From assembly GCA_004369045.1 (NCBI GenBank), contig ML213523.1, forward strand, positions 261,688 through 325,687: DNA of 64,000 nt, given 5' to 3'. This DNA is from Heliocybe sulcata. Taxonomy: Eukaryota; Basidiomycota; Agaricomycetes; Gloeophyllales; Gloeophyllaceae. This document shows, in pieces, positions 56,376 through 64,000 of the stretch (position 1 is its first letter; each line of letters begins with the position of its first letter). The notes beneath the pieces were generated by a model that was not told the DNA's origin, did no database searches, and saw only the letters and a list, made by a program, of their open reading frames with translations. Made by a program: the position numbers and the translations under genes.

Positions 56376-57444
56376 GGGATAAGTTCAAGGGGGGGTCCGG
56401 GGGGAACACCCCGGTTGCTTAGGGTCAGGCTTGTATATTGATAAAGACTTCAAAACACTTTTTACAAGATACTCTATCTAGTAAAAAGAACACGCTATGC
56501 ATGGCGCATGATGCCTTAATGAATGCAGCATCCTCGTACTAGTACTGGCTTGCGAGCGTGGGACGTGAGAAGTCACGTGATTGTGCAGAGTGCGGGTCCT
56601 CTTGGGGGAGTTTACGACGCCTGCAGTGTCTGCTGCACGTGCTAGCAAAGCATAGTACTGGGAGAAAAGATACTCCGGCTTTGTCTTACGTAACTACCGG
56701 TCGAAGACGGCGAACATTAAGTTCTGATTACTATGGCAAGGAATGACCATGACTGAACTCACCGCACTGGCCGAACCAGTATTCTGGTCACTGGCATGCA
56801 TTCCTAGCGCCAAGGAAGACATCACAGGGCCAAATCTAACCGAAATTCGGCTAAGTGCCGTCCTCGTATAGTAAGTCTGCAACCTCCAACTGCAGTTCGC
56901 GCGCGCCAATCCGATCTATCCTCGTTCTGTCCCTTCCCGAACTAAGTCCTTGGAACTAGCTTACAGTGCTGCCCAAGACGTCTTCAGGTTGCGTTTTCGA
57001 ATGGGATGACCGCGTCACGGTTGATCTTCCGAAGGGCGGAAGTGTCGCGATTAACGGTTAGTAGGAACTCGAAGTCAACTGAACAACTGGGTCTCCGCAG
57101 GCTTCGTTGCCAACCCCTTTTCTGCATGGTTCTTCACGCTTAGAGTCGCTCTTTGGCGAACGCGCGCGGTGGCGAGCTGTGGGTTTGGCCCTATTCCTCG
57201 TGGCAGATATTGACGATGGCCTATTTTTTACATACTTGCTACATAGGCGCCAGATAGCTTCGAAGATCTGCGCGCTTCGGGGAGTAGGGCGAGACTGGCG
57301 TTCTCTCCAGCCGCAGCTCCCCGAATGGATGCTTCTCCGACGTCTGATACCATGTAGTGCCTTGTCACGTAACCAAAAGTAGCCTACACTATCCCCGAAC
57401 TCCAAAAGAGTTTACTCTCCGCCGACATGAGCCCAAGAGATGTG

Positions 57445-57451
57445 TATAAAG
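57445..57451 (+). promoter_or_regulatory. TATA box of GMC oxidoreductase B
   Basis: TATAAAG lies about 40 bases before the ATG at 57489. Confidence 0.5.
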
Positions 57452-57488
57452 ACAACGTGCATTGTAACCGGACAGCGCAAAGTGCAGA

Positions 57489-60400
57489 ATGGCCACCAAG
57501 CTCGAAGACGTTCCTGGCAAGACTTTCGATTTCATTGTCATAGGTGAATGATTGCGCTGCTGCATTGAGAGCAATGAACTAATGCTTGTGTAGGTGGAGG
57601 GGTAAGGCGGTTCCTTCATCGATTCCATGCATGCTGACATGCTTGTAGACTTCAGGTTTGACTCTGGCCGCTCGGTTGTCTGAAGATCCTGCCGTGTCTG
57701 TACTCGTTCTAGAGGCAGGCAAAGCAAATATCGATGATCCTTTCCTACGCAAGTTGTCTCTGAAGCTCTGAGTGATTCCATCCTGATGCGCGTCGTCACA
57801 GTCCGCCCTGCATCATGGGGCAGTCATTTTGGGAATCCAACCTACGACTGGGCCTTCAAGACGGTACGTCCCACTGGATGGTCAAATTGCATCCACAATT
57901 TCTGACCTGTTGTGATAGAACTCTCAAAAGCACTGCAATGGCAACGAGTTCCTGTGGAACAGGTACGTATACATGCTCTTGATCTCGAGAATAACCCTCA
58001 GGCAGGCCTTCAGAGGTAAAGGCCTAGGCGGAAGCTCCGGTATAAACTTTTTGTGCTGGACAAAACCACCTGCAGCCGAGATTGATGGTAGGTGAACGTT
58101 CATTAATACTGGAAGCCCACAAAATACATCCCATTTCCAGATATCGAGAGGCTCGGCAATCCGGGTTGGAACTGGAAGAACTACGAAACATACTCGCATA
58201 GGACAGAAACGTATGAGAATCCCGCTCTAGGACTCTGAGACGACTCTCACGTCTGTCTTGTGTTAGTTGCATCTATCCTACACCGGAGATTGTAACGAAG
58301 CACGGCCTCAAGATTGAGGGATGGAAGAATGGCACTACAGGTTGTCAACTATATTGGAGCTGACATCGGCGGCGCGCTAAATCCCGTTTAGGTCCTCTCT
58401 TAACTTCATTCCCTGCGAAGATCAATGCTGCAGAGCTCAAGATTCAGCAGGTCCGTAATCGTGCCCCACTACGTCCATGAGTACTCACATCCTTCCAGAC
58501 GCTGCTCAATGTTGGGCTGCCTGCTGCCAAGAAGCCGGTGCGCATCCATTCGTGATAACGTCTTAATTGTAGACTGACAAATTTTCCCAGTTGGGTGGTG
58601 ACGTACGAGACCTGTATGACACATTATGGAGTGAATAATCTGACAGAAATTCGTAGCCGTGCGGTGTCTTCTTCAGTACAAACACCGTAGATCCGAAAAC
58701 ATCCACTCGTACCTATGCCACCACGGTAAGTGCATTTGCCATCGGCTCGAGCATGGCTCTGATGAGTAAACAGGCATTCTACCTCCCGAACGTGGATCGC
58801 CCTAACTTTTCGGTGCTTGTGGAAGCGACCGTAAACAGGCTCATCACGACCAATAATGGCGACGGACTTGTCGTTGCTACCGGCGTTGAATTCAAACACA
58901 ATGGTCAACGGTACACCGTCCAGGCGGGGAAAGAGGTCGTCCTATGTGCTGGGTAAGTATTCGGATAAGAAGGATGATTTGGACACTTGACGATTCGGCA
59001 AAATCACAGGGGCCTGAAGTCATCACAGATATTAGAGCTTTCGGGCTTCGGTAATCCCTCTTTGTTGGAGAGTCTTGATATCCCTGTTGTCTTGCCTTTA
59101 CCCGCTCTGGGGGAGAACGTGCAAGAGCACTGCTTCACTGGAGTTACCTGGGGTGCGTCGCCAACAGACATATGGTAACACTTACTCATACCGGCCTCGC
59201 AGAACTTCGCGAAGATGTTACCTATGACACGATTGATATCTTGCGGGACCCTAAAGGGGCAGCAGAGCACCTTGAGCTCCAGTAAGCAACGATCTTGGTG
59301 CATGTGGCTTGCGCTGGGCTCACAGGACATTCGCAGTGCCAAAAATGAGGGTATCTACACCTTGGGCATGGTCGGGTTTTCTTTTGTCCCATTGACCATG
59401 CTGTCAAAGCGAGCGGATGCGATATACAAGGCTGCAAAGGAGAAGATTGAAAAGAATGCGTCTAAGTATCCGCCCGGTTTGCTTGAGCAGTACCGGATCC
59501 AGTTGGAGCGACTGGATAGAGGAGCGCCTGGATGCGAGTTCATTTCCTTCCCGGGCTTCTTGTCCCGGCCCAGTAAGTTCTTTTTTGACTACGCGTGGGT
59601 AGAACGGGGTTTGACGGATTTGTAGACCCGCCGCAGCCTGGAAAGAGGTACCTCACGATATTAGTGTTACAGAACCACTTCTTCTCGAGAGGGACTATTG
59701 TGAGATACGCTTCCCTCCGGTCGCCTACCCGCCCGCTGATATGTTCTCTAGCACGTCAAATCGAAGAATCCTGATGATGATCCCGCGTTCGACCCTCACT
59801 ACTTCGAGGAGGAGATTGGTATGGCGCAGAGTATATCCACCGGTTCCTTCCGTCTGATCATTACCTGCACAGACCGGCTGACGTTCGTCGAATGCGTCAA
59901 GTTCGCCCGGAACCTGTCGAAGACAGCACCGTTCAAAGACCTCGTTGGTATGACACATGGGCTTCTGGTGTTTATCATTGTTTACCGAAACCTCTTCAGT
60001 GCAAGAGGTCAACCCGGGACCAGAGATCACCGCCGATGAGGAAATTGAAGGTAAAAAGTCCCTATTATATTCTAGAATGCTAAATGCCGAGACTGGACAG
60101 ACTGGTTGAAATCTTACATGATGACCACGTATCGTAAGTGTATGAGCGCATCGAGATGAATTATACGTAACCATTCCTTGCACAGACACCATCGGATCAT
60201 GCTCCATGCTTCCCAAGGACAAAGGTGGTGTTGTCGATCCCAAATTGAAGGTTAGTCGTACCTGTTTCCTGTCCGAAGGACGCTCATTCGGAGCTCCGTT
60301 GCCTGCAGGTCTACGGGACAAGTAATATCAGGGTGGCCGATCTCTCCGTCTTGCCCCTTCATTTTGCTTCTCATACTCAATGTAAGTCGCTCTACCTAGT

Positions 60401-60540
60401 TCTACGAGAGACGTTACTGAACCCGATTAGCGACGGCTTACGCCCTCGGCGAACAAGGTAAGGCCAAAATGGCCAACGTGATTGACAGACACTGATTCCT
60501 TGTGATCTCAGCTGCCGACATCATCAAAGGTGTTATATGA
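57489..60540 (+). CDS. GMC oxidoreductase B (FAD-dependent, intracellular)
   Basis: This is the paralog of the gene at 21755. It starts MATKLEDVPGKTFDFIVI with no signal peptide; the FAD motif IGGGTSGLTLAARL is built from exon 57489-57543, an 8-nt microexon (57594-57601) and exon 57649-57748. Later exons give RPASWGSHFGNPTYDWAFKT, RGKGLGGSSGINFLCWTKPP, IEGWKNGTT, SSQILELSGFGNPSLLESLD and GENVQEHCFTGVTW. The last part has MLPKDKGGVVDPKLKVYGTS, followed by ASHTQSTAYALGEQ and AADIIKGVI. The first four exons sum to 225 nt, exactly 75 codons. The intron after the third exon starts with GC (GCAAGT), where paralog A has GTGAGT. About 18 introns are present and no break was seen. Substrate is unknown. 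Confidence 0.87.
57594..57601 (+). other. 8-nt microexon in GMC oxidoreductase B
   Basis: GTGGAGGG is flanked by TAG and GTAAGG and gives the second and third glycines of IGGGTSG. It is the same microexon as in paralog A. Confidence 0.85.
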
Positions 60541-60816
60541 GCCCATGTATTTCTCGGATATAGGAACCGAGTAAGAAGTTTCGCAACCCTCTCTTGGACA
60601 GGTGAGATAGCTCAGTGCTCCAACGAGCAGATGTATTCTTGTACGCCCTTCATATTACAGTACTGTATCCTTGTCCCGCATCTGACGAAGTTTCACCCTA
60701 ATGGTTGCAAGTCCTTGTCATGAAAATCTACCGCGATCCCCTAGACGTTGGCGTATCACAAACTGACACCTGAATTTTCGGCACTGTCTCAGCTAGACAT
60801 CGGCAACTTGGACTTG

Positions 60817-62228
60817 TCAATCAGCAAAGTCTATTAAGGGGCACCACGACTTCACCAGGTCGCCGACCCTGTCTACGAAGCTATCGTACTCCAAATTGGT
60901 GTCTTTAATGAACAGCCCGCAGTGGGCCTGCACCTCGTCTTCTGCACCCGCGATAGGCACCCTCAACCACCTGTGTTTCGCTTTTGCATTGAAGATGCCT
61001 GGGATCACGATGAAATGTCTGGCGGGACGCGGCTCCAATGCTTTGCGCTCTCTTTCTCTTCGTTTCTTCAATTCCTTCTCGGCCTTCTTCAGCCGCTTTT
61101 CGCGCTCCTTCTCTTCCTCCTTGGTCAGTGCTGTCGGTTGGTCTTCTGAACCTAAGGATAGACCGCCAATTTCCGCCGTCGTGAGCTCAAGTGCCTCATC
61201 CTCCTTCTCCTTGGCTGCCTCAGTCGGCGGAGCGATGCCTGGTTTAGGCACCGTCTCAGTCCAGTAGTTGACCCAGAGGCCATCCCAGGTCTCCAATGCA
61301 CGATAGCGGTCACGCAGGCCTGCGGGGTCAAACATGCATTGCCCAAATTGAAAGTGCTCGACGACCCAGCGCTGCATGGCGCTGAAGGGCTCGTCAGAAT
61401 GTTTACGGAGAAACTTGATCATTGGATCATCAGCGTGCTTGCTAATGAAGGCGGAGGCCTTGTCTAGCATGTCCAGCGGATTTCTCGACGAACTTGCAGG
61501 CGAAAGACTGGGTGACTGGGAGGTACGAGCTATATACCTTGGTCTGAGCTGTGGGTCATTGCCGATGCGGAGGACGACTCACAGGTGAGAGATGGCGTGG
61601 CCTCCGCCATTGGTGTGCCGGACGGAGATGGCATGGGAGACAGACGGTCGTCACCTAGTACCTTGGGATCTATTATATTTACGCGATCGTGATCGTTCAA
61701 CTCATGCTCCGTTTTGTGTTCCTTGTCGTCCTTCGGAAAGAGGGATGCTATCCCGCTGATAACGACATGAGGATGCATCGACAGATACGGCACATCGAAA
61801 GCGATGATGGCCTTGATCCGTTTAGACTGCTGTTTGGCAGTAGTAGCTGCGTCGACGGCCAGTAGCCCTCCCATAGAATGCGCAAGGAGTATCACTGGTC
61901 CCGGATCCAGTGTATCAAGCCTAGCGGAGGTCAGGAGAGATGCCAGATGGAGAGCGCGGAATACCGCCACCATTTAAGAAAATTGGCTGCAGCATAGCTG
62001 ATAGGTTTCCTGCTCTTATATGTCGGGTAGAGGCAGCTATCCACGGATACGTATTCCGGCAGCTTGCCCAGTAGATTATTATGCAAATCGGTTGGAAAAG
62101 CCTGGAAGGACGTATGGTCCCCTTCATTCTTTTCATGTCTGTCAGTCTCAGCGACTAAGACATAGTTGCTAACCTTGGAATCCGTGGATATATACTAGAT
62201 GAAGCGTAGCTTTCTTCTCTGAGGACAT
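60817..62228 (-). CDS. Alpha/beta hydrolase, serine-esterase-like
   Basis: The start MSSEKKATLHLVYIHGFQG has the HG oxyanion motif typical of lipase-like hydrolases. A second exon gives DHTSFQAFPTDLHNNLLGKL and DSCLYPTYKSRKPISYAA. A third has LDTLDPGPVILLAHSMGGLL with the nucleophile in AHSMG (a GxSxG variant with alanine first). The fourth continues into MLDKASAFISKHADDPMIKF. A charged coiled-coil-like stretch (KEEEKEREKRLKKAEKELKK) precedes the conserved end RHFIVIPGIFNAKAKHRWLR and VQAHCGLFI, where H may be the catalytic histidine. Conserved fungal proteins of this type are annotated only as AB hydrolases. Introns fall near 62100-62160, 61920-61970 and 61530-61590. It is convergent with GMC oxidoreductase B and divergent from the gene at 62630. 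Confidence 0.75.
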
Positions 62229-62629
62229 CGACGTCCGCCACAAGACGACGAACCGGGTATACCCGGCTGATCTTGTTTGTAAACGTTCATGCACATGTTT
62301 GCGTTAACTTCACAATGCACATTCGACCTATGATGCATTTTATCGTGTTTTCCTTGCAATGGCTGCTTAACAGCACACATCTGACTGGGGGCATATTATG
62401 CGGACATTTCTCTGAAGACCATGTAACGCCGCGCCTTGAAACCGTCGTTACGGGAGTCTCCACTCTTCTCCACTCACAAGCTGATGAGAAGTGTATCTCG
62501 CCGGCATCCACTGCTCGAGAACCACAGACGAGCCAGCTGACGACTATGATGTTATCAATGCGCTAGCTATAAGACCGACCATGTAGTCTGGTCGTGCACC
62601 TCCAATATTTCCGCGTGCATAACTGTACC
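62229..62629. other. Divergent promoter region
   Basis: This 401-base spacer lies between the starts of the hydrolase and the next gene. Nothing else was recognised. Confidence 0.5.
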
Positions 62630-64000
62630 ATGGCTGTAACAAAGGCATCCGAACTCGCGCCTATAGACCCTGAGTCAGTGCCTAAGGGCGAAGAACAGAA
62701 GACATCATCATGGTTAGCGAGGAAGGTTGTCGGGGTATGGTCAAGTTCCTCGCAGTACTCAGAATGACAAGCGGTACTGATGTTATATAGTCTATGACAG
62801 GAAGAATCGTTATGTCGACGTACGAATCTTTACGAGCCGCCGGTACAAGCGTCGTCTGTTTATCTCCTGTGAGTGGCAGCACAAGCCTATTATGGACACT
62901 ACTCGTTTTGCTCATCTTGCTTTCTTGATTCCTGCTTAGTGGGGTGACTCCTCTTGGATCGTACTGCCATGTATCAGGTTCCGAGACCTAGCTGTAGAAA
63001 CAGTAACCGTCGCGACTGTATGTTCGCCAAATGCATTCAAAACTGCGGCGCTGATGTTGCCATACAGGGTGGTACCGCAGCTATCGCGACTCCAGTTATG
63101 GGCCCAATCTCTGACGTGGTCACATCCTCTATTGCTGATAGCATACTCGTCGAAGTCGGCTTGAACGCAGGCTTTGATCTTGCTACCACGGCTGCAGATG
63201 ACTTGGTGTTCGGCGACACGACGGATCTTTTGCTCCCGGTACACTCGAAGCGTCTGGAGACGACTAACGTGAAGGAGCTGCTGATTACCCTGAAATACAA
63301 GCATACTGTCACGGACGCCAGTCTGGGCTTCTTCCGAAGTAGTATGCACAGGTGTGTTCGTTTCTTTATGCTACAGATGGAGCCTCGCCGATGGTCATTT
63401 GCTTAGGGATTCGTCGCTATTCTCAAACGTGAAGGATTATATTGCTGTTGAAAAGGGCTGGTTTTCGCCCTACCTTTTCGCAAGTGGGAGAAGACCAGTG
63501 ATTCCCCGTGTCATGAAACCCGACGTTGTATTCTGCCACGGTCCTTATCTCCCAGGTCTGGTTGTTTGATAATCGAATATGAACACAGATTGACGAGTAG
63601 ACAGGTGACTATCGAGTTGGCCAGACTCTCCTAGCGGAATCTGCCTCTGTCATCTCCTTCTGTCCCGCACCGCCTTCCAATCCCGAGTCCACCTCGCAAG
63701 TGCAAGAGCGCAAAGGCATAGCTAGCAAGCTGCACATGCGCAATCCCATGAAACGGTCCCACACGCCGCCACCATCCGAGCCTAGCCCTGACTCTCCCCA
63801 GGAACAAGTCTCTCCAACACCGCGCCGCCTGGTCATTCTCATTGTTGGGCTCAAGCCGCATCGCAAGCTGTGGACGACGAGTCAGCGTCCGGACGAGGCC
63901 GTCGTTCGGTATCAGCTTCTCAACGGATGCCCGGCCATCGTTGTCCCAGCGAAAGTTGGGGCGCCACTGGTGGCTTGGGACGCGATGACACTGGAGCAGC
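62630..64000 (+). CDS. Conserved basidiomycete protein of unknown function, 3' incomplete
   Basis: I do not recognise a named family. Start MAVTKASELAPIDPESVPKG is followed by SSWLARKVVG, then an intron and SMTGRIVMSTYESLRAAGTS. Middle exons are uncertain; one reads VVTSSIADSILVEVGLNAGF, with DDLVFGDTTDLLLPVHSKRL. Later exons give EKGWFSPYLFASGRRPVIPR and MKPDVVFCHGPYLPG, then DYRVGQTLLAESASVISF. The last part seen reads RRLVILIVGLKPHRKLWTTS and PDEAVVRYQLLNGCPAIVVP, running off the window. The hydrophobic LVILIVG followed by a conserved VPAKVGAPLVAWDAMTLEQ suggests a globular C-terminal domain. The exon chain around 62970-63110 could not be fixed by eye. Confidence 0.6.

Larger units (their letters stand above)
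56080..56600. mobile_element. Inverted-repeat-bounded ~520-bp element with Pol III boxes and telomere-like tract
   Basis: The ends 56080-56107 and 56573-56600 are inverted copies of each other over about 28 bases with one mismatch; each includes GGACCCGCAC next to GCACAATCACGTGA. Inside lie a tRNA-like unit (56170-56265) and degenerate TTAGG-containing repeats (56305-56375). I see no coding capacity. It could be a MITE, a SINE caught between unrelated inverted repeats, or a regulatory unit with two CACGTG sites. No clear target duplication was found. Confidence 0.5.
55245..57488. other. Shared upstream region of the divergent DUF6534-B / GMC-B pair
   Basis: No exon was recognised in these 2.2 kb. 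The central part is an inverted-repeat-bounded element (56080-56600), listed separately. The GMC side has a TATA box. Confidence 0.45.

Noticed and set aside
63609-63866. Minus frames near the right edge
   Set aside because: They lie opposite the C-terminal exon of the gene at 62630 and show no family features.
1-64000. CRISPR arrays, rRNA genes and LTR-type elements
   Set aside because: No regularly spaced short repeats, no rRNA-like sequence, and no paired long terminal repeats or reverse-transcriptase motifs were seen; the organism is a eukaryote.

Overview
The window looks like nuclear DNA of a filamentous basidiomycete, probably an Agaricomycete (a polypore-type wood-decay fungus is a guess). 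Genes are dense on both strands and cut by many 48-60 bp introns. Their products have typical mushroom-fungus relatives: clade-III-like sesquiterpene synthases, DUF6534 membrane proteins, DUF3433 proteins, intracellular GMC oxidoreductases and an expanded-type G-alpha. All gene models were built by eye from conserved motifs and splice signals. The FAD2 model (448 codons) and the G-alpha model (488 codons) close in frame over all exons, which supports them strongly.

Layout. 0.6-2.4 kb: delta-12 fatty acid desaturase (+). 3.1-5.6 kb: decapping activator DCP1 (+). 6.4-9.9 kb: two tandem sesquiterpene synthases (+). 10.5-12.5 kb: splicing factor PRP3 (-). 13.8-14.5 kb: mitochondrial ribosomal protein uL16m (+). 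14.8-16.0 kb: 2OG-Fe(II) dioxygenase (-). 16.3-17.1 kb: basic protein of unknown function (-). 18.3-21.1 kb: DUF3433 membrane protein (-). 21.8-24.8 kb: GMC oxidoreductase A (-), divergent from DUF6534 protein A (+, 26.4-28.2 kb). 29.1-31.9 kb: peroxisomal ABCD transporter (+). 31.9-35.4 kb: mobile-element zone with a hAT element flanked by a perfect 8-bp target duplication, a Helitron-type helicase fragment, and dispersed repeats. 35.4-37.1 kb: delta-9 desaturase with cytochrome b5 domain (-), divergent from an RRG7-like protein (+, 37.6-38.3 kb). 38.3-41.8 kb: gene-poor, with a ~245-bp tandem repeat. 41.8-43.4 kb: GPCR-like receptor (+). 43.8-45.2 kb: F-box/LRR-like protein (-). 45.2-49.4 kb: gene-poor. 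49.4-51.6 kb: G-alpha (+). 51.9-53.1 kb: repeats. 53.5-55.2 kb: DUF6534 protein B (-), divergent from GMC oxidoreductase B (+, 57.5-60.5 kb). 60.8-62.2 kb: alpha/beta hydrolase (-). 62.6 kb to the edge: conserved protein of unknown function (+, incomplete).

Main points. The divergent GMC/DUF6534 pair occurs twice in opposite orientation about 30 kb apart, and two short repeats lie beyond each pair in the same mirrored order. This suggests an inverted segmental duplication and a functional link between the oxidoreductase and an uncharacterised membrane protein. Three genes carry 8-nt microexons placed inside their metal- or FAD-binding motif, and G-alpha splits its P-loop over 15- and 21-nt microexons. 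The intergenic region of pair B contains a ~520-bp inverted-repeat-bounded element with Pol III-type A and B boxes and telomere-like TTAGG tracts.
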